DNA from: Sphingobium sp. | GTDB lineage: Bacteria; Pseudomonadota; Alphaproteobacteria; Sphingomonadales; Sphingomonadaceae | Direction: 5' to 3' | Length of the DNA stretch: 64,000 bases | NCBI GenBank assembly: GCA_017744605.1 | Contig: JAGIAZ010000007.1 | Coordinates: 1 to 64,000 of the forward strand | In this document: positions 27,813 through 39,111 of the stretch, one piece after another | Layout of the letters: each line of letters begins with the position of its first letter | How positions within the stretch are numbered: position 1 is the first letter of the stretch | The notes under the pieces: model-generated | The model's database searches: none | What the model saw: only the letters and a program-made list of their open reading frames with translations | What the model was told of the DNA's origin: nothing | Position numbers and translations under genes: made by a program

Positions 27813-29453
27813 TCAGACCGCTTCGCCGCCCTTTCGCGCGCGCGATATCACCGTGCTTTCGTCACGGTTGATCCGGAGCAGCAGCACCAGCAGCACGATC
27901 ACGATCACCGGCGAGACGATGTTGACCGACATGATCGCCTGGCCAAGATCGCCGCCGTTATGATCGCTGACGATACCGACGAAATAGGGGCCCATACCGA
28001 GGCCGAGCAGCGTCGAGACGATGATGTAGGTCGAGGAGGCAATGCCCCGCATGCGCGGCAGCACCAGATCGTAGATCAGCGAATAGACGGGCGGCATCCA
28101 GGCCGTCAGAATGATGCTGTAGAGCGTGAAGCGCAGATAGAAGGCCCCGGCGCTGTCCGCGCTATAGGTCCAGATGCCGAAGAGCGGCGAAACACCGAGC
28201 GAGAAGAGCGTGAGCCAGATGCGGCCCTTGCCCCCCATGCGTGCCGTCAGCCAGTCCGAGAGCGGCCCGGCGATGATCGGCCCGACGATGCCGATGGCGG
28301 CCGACAGCAGGCCGAATTGCAGCGCGGTCGCGGCCAGCGACAGGTGAAACTCGCGAACCAGGAACGAGGGCGTGAAACCCATCACGCCGTAGTTGATCGA
28401 GGTCTGCAGGCCGCCGACGACCATGAGCAGCAGGATCGAAGGCGAGACGATGACATGATAGGCCGGCTTGTCGGTCAGCTTGAACGACTGGAACAGGTTC
28501 ACGATCACGAACAGGCCGAAGCCGACCACGAACCATTGCATGACGTGCGCGTCGATCTCGAGGCCGAGCGCCTTGACCGGCGGACGCGGGCTATAGCTCT
28601 GGGTGAACCTGGTCATGCCGTAACAGACCGCGAAAATGACCAGCAGGCTCGCAATGTTGAACAGCCACTGCGATGCACTTGCGCGGCGGCTCCAGAGCGA
28701 GAACCAGTTGGCGCCCGGCGTGACGGCGGCCAGCACCGCGCCGCTCGCCTTGAACGGCGCGGGATCGGCCGGCGTCGGGATGCCGTCGACGCCGCCGCGC
28801 ACCGGCTCCTTGAGGCGAAGGATGAGCAGCGAGAGAATGAAGCCCGGGATCGCCGCGACAAGAAAGGCGAACTGCCAGCCCGAAAAGCCGCCCGGCGCGC
28901 TACCGGCCGGATAGCGATGATCCCACCAGCTCGCGACGACGCCGCCCAGGGTCATGGACAGGCCGAGACCCAGCGCGGTGGCGATGCCCATGGCGGCCAT
29001 GGCGGTGCCGCGCTTCGAGCGCGGGAAAGTGTCGAAGATGATCGAATTGGCGGCAGGCTGTGCGGCGGCCTCGCCCACGCCGACGCCGAGGCGCGAAATG
29101 GCGAGCAGGCCGAAGCCGCCGGCAAAGGCGGCAAGCCCGGCACAGGCCGACCAGGCCGCAAGGCAGATGCCGAGCAGCCTAGTGCGCACCCAGCCATCGA
29201 CGAGGCGGCCGAGCGGCAGCGAGAAGAGCGCGTAGAAGAGCGCGAAGACCGTGCCGTAAAGCAGACCGAGCTCAGCATCGCCGATCTTGAGGTCGGCGCG
29301 GATGCTGGGCGCGAGGATCGAGAGAATCTGACGGTCGAGCAGGCTGATCGCCTGCGACGATGACACCAGGACCAAAGCGTACCAGGACGCCTTGGTAAGC
29401 CGCGCCCCCTGCCCCGCTTCGGCCCCGGCGCCGCCGCTCACAGTTTGAACCAC
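27813..29453 (-). CDS. MFS transporter, spinster-like
   Basis: The 546-residue product has twelve membrane helices with an MFS signature at QAISLLDRQILSILAPSIRADL and GRLVDGWVRTRLLG. It is longer than a basic MFS protein because of an extended central loop and extra helix around residues 230-330. Spinster-type carriers are frequent beside aromatic catabolic genes in sphingomonads, and aromatic substrates are likely but not shown. The start is GTG 29453, overlapping the 3' end of ligW by 16 bases, so it is probably translated together with LigW. Confidence 0.8.
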   Translation of the reverse strand: MVQTVSGGAGAEAGQGARLTKASWYALVLVSSSQAISLLDRQILSILAPSIRADLKIGDAELGLLYGTVFALFYALFSLPLGRLVDGWVRTRLLGICLAAWSACAGLAAFAGGFGLLAISRLGVGVGEAAAQPAANSIIFDTFPRSKRGTAMAAMGIATALGLGLSMTLGGVVASWWDHRYPAGSAPGGFSGWQFAFLVAAIPGFILSLLILRLKEPVRGGVDGIPTPADPAPFKASGAVLAAVTPGANWFSLWSRRASASQWLFNIASLLVIFAVCYGMTRFTQSYSPRPPVKALGLEIDAHVMQWFVVGFGLFVIVNLFQSFKLTDKPAYHVIVSPSILLLMVVGGLQTSINYGVMGFTPSFLVREFHLSLAATALQFGLLSAAIGIVGPIIAGPLSDWLTARMGGKGRIWLTLFSLGVSPLFGIWTYSADSAGAFYLRFTLYSIILTAWMPPVYSLIYDLVLPRMRGIASSTYIIVSTLLGLGMGPYFVGIVSDHNGGDLGQAIMSVNIVSPVIVIVLLVLLLRINRDESTVISRARKGGEAV

Positions 29454-30493
29454 CGTTCGGCGTTGGTCTGGAAGAACTTCTTCTTCTGCGCCGCCGTGAT
29501 GTCGAGATCGTCCATCAAGCGCACCTCGTCGGGCACATATTGATACGGATAGTCCATGGCGTACATCACGCGATCCTCTCCCATCACCTCGATCATTGTC
29601 TTGATCGCAGGGCCAAACGGCAAGCCGCTGTTGGTGGCTAGCACATTGTTCCGCATGTAGTGAAACAGGTCGTGCTGGAGGGGTTTGAGGCGCGGATAAC
29701 GGCCCGAGCGCAGGCCGGCCTTGTGCATATAGTCGAGCCGGTAGAGCATGTACGGCAGGCCCTCGCAGCCATGGCCGAGCATGAGCTGCAGATTGGGATA
29801 GCGATCGAACACGCCCGTCGTGAGCAGCCGCATGGCATGGTAGCTGGTCTCGACCGCGAAGCCGAAGATAGCGCCATCGAGACCGGCGCCGACCATGTCG
29901 CCGATCATAGCGTCGGGCAAGCCCTGCGGATGGATGTACAGCGGCAGGTCGAGATCGGCGCAGGCGCGCAATATGGGCTCGAACTGCGGCTCATCGAGAT
30001 AATGGCCATGTGTGTGACTGTTGATCTGGACGCCGTGGAAGCCGAGCTCTTCCTTGCCGCGGTGCAGTTCCCCGACCGACCACTCCGCATCCTGCGGCGC
30101 GACGGCGATCATGCCGTAGAACCGGTCGGGATAGCGCTCGCAGGCGGCCTTGAGCTTGTCGTTGGAGTTGCGCGCGATCCGCCTCGCTTCCTCCACGTCG
30201 AATATCGACTGCACGCCGGGGCTGGTGAGCGCGAGCACCGCTTTGTCGATGCCGCTCTCGTCCATGGCCTGGATACGCAGTTCGCCGATATCGAGCAGCC
30301 GCTCGCGGATGAAGGTCGTGCGCTCTGACGGGCTGCTCCCATAAAAGCCCCACAGGCTTACAGTGCCTTCGTCGGCCCGGCCTTCCTTGACCAGCCGCAT
30401 GATGGCGTCGAACTGTTCCTGGGTGGCCCAGGCCTCTTCGGTTGCGATCCGCAAATAGCCCCGGTCTCCGCCGGTCTTGAGCGCGTGTGTCAC
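29438..30493 (-). CDS. ligW: Probable 5-carboxyvanillate decarboxylase (LigW family)
   Basis: The 351-residue product is an amidohydrolase-superfamily decarboxylase. It keeps, at the same numbers, the residues I recall for LigW: metal ligands E19 (RIATEEA), H188 (LYIHPQG) and D314 (AMDYPYQY), and active-site R58, H241, R252 and Y317. The N-terminus (LKTGG then GYLRIATEEA) and C-terminus (KKKFFQTNAERWFKL) also match LigW. LigW removes the ring carboxylate of 5-carboxyvanillate to give vanillate, without oxygen, in biphenyl and phenylcoumaran pathways. A related decarboxylase with another ortho-carboxyphenol substrate is the main alternative. It is followed by an overlapping MFS gene. Confidence 0.85.
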   Translation of the reverse strand: MTHALKTGGDRGYLRIATEEAWATQEQFDAIMRLVKEGRADEGTVSLWGFYGSSPSERTTFIRERLLDIGELRIQAMDESGIDKAVLALTSPGVQSIFDVEEARRIARNSNDKLKAACERYPDRFYGMIAVAPQDAEWSVGELHRGKEELGFHGVQINSHTHGHYLDEPQFEPILRACADLDLPLYIHPQGLPDAMIGDMVGAGLDGAIFGFAVETSYHAMRLLTTGVFDRYPNLQLMLGHGCEGLPYMLYRLDYMHKAGLRSGRYPRLKPLQHDLFHYMRNNVLATNSGLPFGPAIKTMIEVMGEDRVMYAMDYPYQYVPDEVRLMDDLDITAAQKKKFFQTNAERWFKL

Positions 30494-30524
30494 GGCAATC
30501 CCTCTCCAAATCTCACTGAGTTCC

Positions 30525-30601
30525 GTTCGCGCTGAGCTTGTCGAAGCACTCTTCTTCCTCCTTCAAGAAAAGGAGGGCCCTTCGACAGGCTCTGGGCGAA
30601 C
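30525..30601. repeat. Paired REP-like inverted repeat, copy 1
   Basis: Two 22-base arms, 30525-30546 (starts GTTCGCGCTGAGC) and 30580-30601 (ends GGGCGAAC), are inverted relative to each other (19 of 22 match). An inner CCTCCTT/AGGAGG pairing lengthens the hairpin. It lies between the minus-strand aldehyde dehydrogenase and ligW. Copies 2 and 3 are at 42487-42570 and 48217-48304. Confidence 0.75.
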
Positions 30602-30622
30602 GGCTTTTCCTTCAATCCTCGT

Positions 30623-32053
30623 TCAGCCTTCGTGCACCGCCTTCAATACGAGGCAGGCCATCAGGCCCTCGGGGCCATCCTCATGGCCGTGGCCGGACCA
30701 TTTGACGCCGCCGAAAGGCGCGTCCGCACCGCCGATCATCGTGCTGTTGATGCCGAGCATGCCGGTCTCGACATCATGGGCGACGCGGCGCTGCATCTTG
30801 ACGTCGTCGGTCCAGGCATAGGCCGCCAGACCGTAAGGCAGGCGATTGGCCTCCGCGATCATGTCGTCGGCATTGCGATAGGGATTGATGAGCGCGACGG
30901 GGCCGAAGGGCTCTTCGTTCATGATGTCGGCGTCGAGCGGGATCTCGCTCAGCACCGTGGGCGCATAGAAATAGCCCTGGTTGCCGAGGCGCTCCCCGCC
31001 GGTATGCAGCCTGGCGCCCGCCTTGACTGCGCCGCCGATGAGACGCTCCATCGCGTCCGGGCGCCGCGCATTGGCCATGGGGCCCATCTGCACGCTTGCG
31101 TCGAGGCCATTGCCCACCTTCAGCGCCTTGGCGCGCTCGGCAAAGCCCATGCGGAACTTCTCGTAGATATCTTCCTGCACGATGAAGCGCGTGGGCGAGA
31201 CGCAGACCTGGCCGCTATTGCGATATTTCGCGCCGACCATCGTGTTCAGCACATGATCGACATCGACATCGTCGAACACCAGCACAGCGCCATGACCGCC
31301 AAGCTCCATGGTCGTGCGCTTCATGTCGTCGGCGGCGAGCTTGGCGAGATGCTTGCCGATGACAGTCGAGCCCGTGAAGCTGAGCTTGCGGATGATCGGC
31401 GACGTCAGCAGGTGGCGCGACACTTCGTCAGGCACACCGAACACGGCCTGTGCGACATTCTTTGGCAAGCCGGCGTCATAGAGGGACTGGAGGATGCCGA
31501 GTGCCGAAGCCGGCGTCTCTTCGGCCGATTTCATGATCACGGAACAGCCTGCTGCGATCGGGGCGCCGAGCTTGCGGCCCGGATTACCGAGCGGGAAGTT
31601 CCAGGGTGAGAAAGCGGCAACGGGGCCGACCGGCTCGTAGCGCACGGTCGAGCGCTGACCCGCCGGACGGACGAGTTCGCGGCCATAGGTACGGAACACC
31701 TCGCCCGCGTAGAAATTGAACAGGCCGGCGACCATCATCACTTCGATCCTGGCCTCGGGCAGCGTCTTGCCCTCTTCCATCGTGGCGATGCGAGCGAGCT
31801 CGTCCGCCCGCTCCGTGAGCAGCCGCGCCGCGCCGGAGAGCACCGTCGCGCGCTCCTGCGCCGTCGAGTTCCGCCACGTCCTGAAGCCACGCTGTGCAGC
31901 CTCGAGCGCCCGGTCGAGATCGGCGGCGTCGGCGAGCGGCAACTCGCCCAGCGTCTCGCCTGTCGCGGGATTGAAAATGGCCTGGGTCCGGCGGCTGCCA
32001 CCGCTCACGACCTCGCCGTCGATGTACATGTGGAGCGGAGGATAGCTGGTCAT
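30623..32053 (-). CDS. NAD(P)-dependent aldehyde dehydrogenase
   Basis: The 476-residue product is a standard aldehyde dehydrogenase. The catalytic Cys is in RNSGQVCVSPTRF and the general-base Glu in TTMELGGHG; the cofactor region has PWNFPLGNPGRKL and FTGSTVIGKHLAK. It closely resembles the succinate-semialdehyde and benzaldehyde branch. ATG 32053 opens the usual N-terminal domain. It precedes ligW in the same direction, separated by a REP-like hairpin, so it may oxidise an aromatic aldehyde such as 5-formylferulate or a dimer aldehyde before decarboxylation. The substrate is inferred from context only. Confidence 0.85.
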   Translation of the reverse strand: MTSYPPLHMYIDGEVVSGGSRRTQAIFNPATGETLGELPLADAADLDRALEAAQRGFRTWRNSTAQERATVLSGAARLLTERADELARIATMEEGKTLPEARIEVMMVAGLFNFYAGEVFRTYGRELVRPAGQRSTVRYEPVGPVAAFSPWNFPLGNPGRKLGAPIAAGCSVIMKSAEETPASALGILQSLYDAGLPKNVAQAVFGVPDEVSRHLLTSPIIRKLSFTGSTVIGKHLAKLAADDMKRTTMELGGHGAVLVFDDVDVDHVLNTMVGAKYRNSGQVCVSPTRFIVQEDIYEKFRMGFAERAKALKVGNGLDASVQMGPMANARRPDAMERLIGGAVKAGARLHTGGERLGNQGYFYAPTVLSEIPLDADIMNEEPFGPVALINPYRNADDMIAEANRLPYGLAAYAWTDDVKMQRRVAHDVETGMLGINSTMIGGADAPFGGVKWSGHGHEDGPEGLMACLVLKAVHEG

Positions 32054-32307
32054 ATCGGGTCCTTCGATTCCCTGGAAACAGCAGGCGCGAAATTCATGCC
32101 GCTTCGCCCCGCTATTCGGTTCTGCCGCGCCCGGCAATGCTTTATGGGCACATCGGCGCTTCCGTGAAATCAGGCCGCGGCCGCCTCGATCTCGCCGATC
32201 CATTCTCTCCGGCGACGGGTCCAGTGCGGCTTCGCCACCCCTTTCCACCGCCAATTTATGGGCTTAGGAACCACGCGGACGGGAACGAACGATTTTGGGG
32301 AGGGCAT

Positions 32308-32793
32308 ATGGGGAGCTACGCCGAAGACCGGGCCGCGATCGAGCAACTCGAAGCGGAATATCTCTTCGCGATGGACTGGGGTGACGCCGAATCCTACGCC
32401 AATTGCTTCGCGCCGGACGGCGTTCTGGAGTGGGCGCGCGGCCGGGCGGTCGGCCCCGCCGAAATCCGTGAAGAAGTCGGCCGATTCAAGGCGCTGATCG
32501 CACAGGTCTATGGCACGGACGGCCAGGGCCGGCCGGTCCGCCTGCGGCATTTCATCACCAATCAGGTGCTCCACATCCATGGCGACACGGCCAAGGGCCG
32601 CGCCTATTGGTTCGAGTTCGCCAACAACAGCCCGGACGGCACGCCTGTCGCGGGCAGCTACGGTCATTATGAGGACGACCTGCGCAAGGTCGACGGCCAG
32701 TGGAAATTCATGCGGCGGCACATCTTCAACGAGCAGCTCGAGGATCGCCGCGCAGGAGAAGAGAACCCGGTGAGGTCGGCAAAGGTGCCCTGA
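32308..32793 (+). CDS. SnoaL/NTF2-fold protein
   Basis: The 161-residue product has the SnoaL-like (NTF2) fold: an N-terminal helix IEQLEAEYLFAMDWGDAESYANCFAPDGVLEW and later strands LRHFITNQVLHIHGDTAKGRAYW. Such folds bind small hydrophobic molecules and include dehydratases, isomerases and lyases in aromatic breakdown. ATG 32308 follows an AGGG site. It is divergent from the aldehyde dehydrogenase across about 250 bases that likely hold both promoters. Its reaction is unknown; it is shorter than the 238-residue NTF2 protein at 57392-58108. Confidence 0.7.
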   Translation: MGSYAEDRAAIEQLEAEYLFAMDWGDAESYANCFAPDGVLEWARGRAVGPAEIREEVGRFKALIAQVYGTDGQGRPVRLRHFITNQVLHIHGDTAKGRAYWFEFANNSPDGTPVAGSYGHYEDDLRKVDGQWKFMRRHIFNEQLEDRRAGEENPVRSAKVP

Positions 32794-32871
32794 ACGGCCC
32801 GCGCTTGCCCTGCCCCAACGCGTGGCATGGCCTGCCTCCTTTCGGGCGGGGTACGAACGAGGGGAAGCGGC

Positions 32872-33250
32872 ATGAATCTGGTGCTGAGCGAGAACAGGCT
32901 GCTGCGCATCGGCAGCATGACGATCTTCTACATCGCCCAGGGCCTGCCGATCAGCCTCTTCCTTTACGCGATCAATGCCTGGCTGGCGGATAACGGCCAA
33001 TCAGCGGGCGCCGTCGCCGCGATCATCGCCACCGTCTACATGCCGTGGAGCTTCAAGTGCTTCGCGGCCGCGCCGCGCTGATGGACCGCTATACCTATCT
33101 GCTCATGGGCCGGCGGTGGCCGGCTATGGCAGCATCATGTCGATGATCCTCATCATCGCCCTGACCGTCCTTGCCTGCCTCGGCTACGCGATGATGCGCA
33201 TTGGCGGGCGCGACGAGCATCTCGGCGAGGTCGAACCCCGTATCGACTGA
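32872..33250 (+). pseudogene. Decayed MFS (AmpG/PAT-like) transporter
   Basis: The first about 65 codons encode an intact transporter N-terminus (MTIFYIAQGLPISLFLYAI, then MPWSFK), then the frame is lost near 33067-33075. The next stretch, in a different frame, reads LMDRYTYLLMGRRWP, the expected continuation, and near 33110 it jumps to the final membrane segment, SMILIIALTVLACLGYAMMR, and a hydrophilic tail ending at 33250. A frameshift plus loss of several hundred codons therefore removed the middle of the gene. An intact member has about 420-450 residues. It lies beside a SnoaL gene and may be an unused carrier of the aromatic locus. Confidence 0.8.
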
Positions 33251-33270
33251 CGGACAGGCGTTTCGGACAC

Positions 33271-33300
33271 AAAGAAAGGGCCCGGGTCGCCCCGAGCCCT
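33271..33300 (-). terminator. Rho-independent terminator of the ligM-metF-ligH operon
   Basis: AGGGC-C-CGGG (33277-33286) pairs with CCCG-A-GCCCT (33291-33300). On the minus strand the stem is followed by TTTCTTTG, as expected for a terminator about 40 bases past the ligH stop. Confidence 0.7.
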
Positions 33301-33340
33301 TCCCTTCGATCCTGAAAGCCGAAGCCCTGAAAGCCGAAGC

Positions 33341-35017
33341 TTAAAACAGACCCTGGATCTGGCCTTTATCGTCGAGCTTGATGAAATCGGCCGACGGCAC
33401 TTTGGGCAAGCCAGGCATGCGCATGATATCGCCGCAAACCGCGACGATGAACTCGGCGCCCGCCGAGAGGATCACGTCGCGGATCGGAACGATATGGTCG
33501 ACCGGTGCGCCGAGCTTGGTGGGGTCCGTCGCGAAGCTATACTGCGTCTTGGCCATGCAGATCGGCAGATGGCCGAACCCGTCCGCTTCCCAGCCCTTCA
33601 GCTTGGTGACCACCGCGCTGTCGGGCGCAATGCCGGAGGCGCGATAGATAGTCTTGGCGATGGTCTCGATCTTCTCGAGCAGCGGCATGTCGTCCGGATA
33701 GATCGGCGCGAAGTTCGACGTGCCGCCCTCGGCGAGCGCGACGACCTTGTGCGCCAATTCCTCGGTGCCGGCCGAACCATTCGCCCAGTGCGTGCAGAGC
33801 ACGGCCTCGGAGCCCGCAGCCGCGGCGATCTCCTTGATCACCTCGACTTCTTCCGGGGTGTCGGTGTAGAAATTGTTGATCGCGACAATAGCCGGGACGC
33901 CGAACTTCGCGATGTTCTCGAGGTGACGGGCGAGGTTGGCGCCGCCCTTGCGAACCGCCTCGGCATTGGGCGTGCCGAGATCGGCCTTCGCGACGCCGCC
34001 ATGCATCTTGAGCGCACGGACGGTGGCGACGATCACGACCGCCGCCGGGTCGAGGCCGGCCTTGCGGCACTTGATGTCGAAGAACTTCTCGGCGCCGAGG
34101 TCGGCACCGAAACCGGCTTCGGTGACCACATAATCGGCGATCTTGAGCGCGGTCTTGGTGGCGAGCACCGAGTTGCAGCCATGCGCGATGTTCGCGAACG
34201 GGCCACCGTGGATGAGCACGGGGTTGTTCTCGAGCGTCTGCACGATGTTGGGCTGCAGCGCGTCCTTGAGCAACACGGTCATGGCGCCCGACGCGTTGAG
34301 ATCGGCAGCTGTGACGGCCTTCTTGTCGCGGGTGTAGCCGGCATGGACATTGCCCAGGCGCCGCTCGAGATCCTTGAGATCCGACGCGAGGCAGAGGATC
34401 GCCATGACTTCCGATGCCACGGTGATGTCGAAGCCGTCCTCGCGGGGATAGCCGTTCGAGACGCCGCCCAGCGAATTGACGATCGAGCGCAGCGCGCGGT
34501 CGTTCATGTCGAGGACGCGGCGCCAGGCGATGCGGCGCGGATCGAGGCCGGTCTTGTTGCCCCAGTAGATATGGTTGTCGATCAGCGCGGAGAGCAGGTT
34601 GTTCGCCGAGGTGATGGCATGGAAGTCGCCGGTGAAGTGGAGGTTGATGTCCTCCATCGGCACGACCTGGGCATAACCGCCGCCGGCCGCGCCGCCCTTG
34701 ACGCCGAAGCAGGGACCGAGGCTCGGTTCACGCAGCGCCGCGACGGTCTTCTTGCCGATGCGGTTGAGGCCGTCCGAGAGACCCACGGTGGTCGTCGTCT
34801 TGCCTTCGCCCGCAGGCGTCGGGTTGATGGCGGTCACCAGGATGAGTTTGCCGTCCTTGTTGCCCTGGACGCTGTTGATGAAGTCCCACGACAGCTTCGC
34901 CTTGTGCGGGCCGTAGTTCAGCATTGCGTCGGCGGGAATGCCGACCTTGCCGCCAACCTCGACGATCGGGTTCATCTTCGCTTCGCGTGCGATCTCGATA
35001 TCGGAGCCTTGTGCCAT
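33341..35017 (-). CDS. fhs: Formate-tetrahydrofolate ligase (LigH-type)
   Basis: The 558-residue product is an FTHFS: ATP-binding [20 protein letters not shown] near residue 70, [18 protein letters not shown], and the family segments [13 protein letters not shown] and [19 protein letters not shown]. The enzyme interconverts formate plus THF plus ATP and 10-formyl-THF. In Sphingobium SYK-6 the homologue is LigH, cotranscribed with ligM and used to return one-carbon units released in aryl demethylation. Here it is the third gene of a ligM-metF-fhs operon; net direction toward formate would give ATP and feed the Fds enzyme at 11594-17990. The ATG has GAGGGGAG upstream. Confidence 0.96.
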   Translation of the reverse strand: MAQGSDIEIAREAKMNPIVEVGGKVGIPADAMLNYGPHKAKLSWDFINSVQGNKDGKLILVTAINPTPAGEGKTTTTVGLSDGLNRIGKKTVAALREPSLGPCFGVKGGAAGGGYAQVVPMEDINLHFTGDFHAITSANNLLSALIDNHIYWGNKTGLDPRRIAWRRVLDMNDRALRSIVNSLGGVSNGYPREDGFDITVASEVMAILCLASDLKDLERRLGNVHAGYTRDKKAVTAADLNASGAMTVLLKDALQPNIVQTLENNPVLIHGGPFANIAHGCNSVLATKTALKIADYVVTEAGFGADLGAEKFFDIKCRKAGLDPAAVVIVATVRALKMHGGVAKADLGTPNAEAVRKGGANLARHLENIAKFGVPAIVAINNFYTDTPEEVEVIKEIAAAAGSEAVLCTHWANGSAGTEELAHKVVALAEGGTSNFAPIYPDDMPLLEKIETIAKTIYRASGIAPDSAVVTKLKGWEADGFGHLPICMAKTQYSFATDPTKLGAPVDHIVPIRDVILSAGAEFIVAVCGDIMRMPGLPKVPSADFIKLDDKGQIQGLF

Positions 35018-35050
35018 GTTTCTCCCCTCGGGAATGAGTTTGATACTGTC

Positions 35051-35090
35051 CTAAAACCGAAAGGGCGCCGGCCCTGGGGACCGGCGCCCT
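35051..35090 (-). terminator. Intercistronic hairpin between metF and ligH
   Basis: AGGGCGCCGG (35062-35071) and CCGGCGCCCT (35081-35090) form a perfect 10-bp stem. On the minus strand it is followed by TTTCGGTTTT. It probably acts as a partial terminator or RNA stabiliser that sets ligH expression below that of ligM and metF. Confidence 0.55.
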
Positions 35091-35096
35091 GTCGGC

Positions 35097-37807
<2,711 letters not shown>

Positions 37808-38371
37808 TCAGCCGAACGGCCGGATCGGGTCCTTGCCGTCCCAGTCGCGGGTCTGCTGCCAGAAGGCCGTGAAGCCGGCGTCCATACCTGCGGTCGCCGG
37901 GATGAGCTCGACGAAGCCGGGCGAGACGGTGCCGTTCCGCATCGCGCCGCCCTCGAAATAGGCGACGCTGCCGCCCGTCGGCACGGGGGCACGATGCGCA
38001 AGCACCTCGCCTTTGGCGACGCGGCGTTTCACTTCGTCCTCGATCTCGTCGCCATCGATGGCCAGGCCGAAATGATGGAACCCATAGCCCACCCTGTCGA
38101 CGGTCTCCTTGTAGACCGAAGGCTCATCGTCGAGACACTGGAGCAGTTCGATGTTCATCGAGCCCGCGAAACTCATCGCGATCTTGACATAGCTGGTGCA
38201 GGGCTTTCCGCGAAACACATGGCCCTCGCCGCCGAAGCTGTCGAGGACGAACCATGGGCCGACGCCCATTTTCTCGATCCACCAGGCAATCGCCTCGTCG
38301 ATATCCTTGACGACATAGGCCATCTGGCAAATCTCGCCGCTGCGCCCGCCGAAACCCATTGTTCGTGCCAT
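37808..38371 (-). CDS. VOC/glyoxalase-like dioxygenase superfamily protein
   Basis: The 187-residue product has the beta-alpha-beta-beta-beta VOC pattern twice: GEICQMAYVVKDIDEAIAWWIEKMG at the N-terminus and GFHHFGLAIDGDEIEDEVKRRV after residue 118, where the paired histidines are likely metal ligands. The fold covers glyoxalases, epimerases, ring-cleavage dioxygenases and lyases. It closes the upstream run of minus-strand genes and follows the esterase by 3 bases, so it is probably cotranscribed. Substrate unknown. Confidence 0.75.
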   Translation of the reverse strand: MARTMGFGGRSGEICQMAYVVKDIDEAIAWWIEKMGVGPWFVLDSFGGEGHVFRGKPCTSYVKIAMSFAGSMNIELLQCLDDEPSVYKETVDRVGYGFHHFGLAIDGDEIEDEVKRRVAKGEVLAHRAPVPTGGSVAYFEGGAMRNGTVSPGFVELIPATAGMDAGFTAFWQQTRDWDGKDPIRPFG

Positions 38372-38374
38372 CGT

Positions 38375-39106
38375 TCAAATCCTCTCCACTATACTGTGAA
38401 GCATGTCGGCCAATCGCTCCGGCATGCTCAGAAATGGGGAATGCGCGCTCTCGAGCGTCGTCGCGCTCGCACAGGGCTGGGCCTGCTGCATGGCACGCTG
38501 CTGGGCGATCGGGATCGCACGATCGAGCGTACATTCGATATAATGGCGCGGGACCGATCCATAGCGGCCCTCGGTGAGAGCCAGCGGCACCACCATCGGG
38601 CCGATCGGTTCGGGAACGAGGTGACTCGCGGCCCAGTCCTGATCGGACGGCGCGCAGTCGCCATAGAAAGTCGCGATGGCCGCATCGCGCGAAATCGCGA
38701 GCGCCGCGCCGCGCGCCGCCTCGGACAAACCACTCTCGAATGTCGGATCGCGCGGAAAGCTCTCGCGCACGTCGAACATGGATTGGCCCGGCGGCACCAG
38801 GAACGCCGTGAGGTAGACAAGTGCGGCAAAAGCGTCTGGGTCGCGCTCCGCCGCCATGCTGATCGCGATGCCCGCCCGGCTATGGCCCACAAGAATGACA
38901 GGTCCCGGCAGGGCGCGGGCCTGTTCGACAATGAACGCACCCCATCGATCGAGCGACGTGCCGGCCAGCTCCAGCTCGGTGCCCCCGATCCCCGGCAGCG
39001 TCGGCGCGGCAACGGCATGCCCGAGCGCTTCGAGCCGCGGCACCAATCGGTCGAAGCACCAGCCGCCGTGCCATGCGCCATGGATGAGGAGGAAGCTTGC
39101 CACCAT
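38375..39106 (-). CDS. Alpha/beta hydrolase, esterase-like
   Basis: The 243-residue product is a compact alpha/beta hydrolase of the methyl-esterase or hydroxynitrile-lyase type. Motifs are LLIHGAWHGGWCFDRLVPRLEALGH (oxyanion), VGHSRAG with the nucleophile Ser near residue 101, DAAIATFYGDCAPSD, and a C-terminal LESAHSPFLSMPERLADML carrying the catalytic His. Relatives hydrolyse methyl salicylate and other aromatic methyl esters. It lies 5 bases after an MDR dehydrogenase and 3 bases before the VOC gene. Confidence 0.82.
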   Translation of the reverse strand: MVASFLLIHGAWHGGWCFDRLVPRLEALGHAVAAPTLPGIGGTELELAGTSLDRWGAFIVEQARALPGPVILVGHSRAGIAISMAAERDPDAFAALVYLTAFLVPPGQSMFDVRESFPRDPTFESGLSEAARGAALAISRDAAIATFYGDCAPSDQDWAASHLVPEPIGPMVVPLALTEGRYGSVPRHYIECTLDRAIPIAQQRAMQQAQPCASATTLESAHSPFLSMPERLADMLHSIVERI

Positions 39107-39111
39107 CGCGC

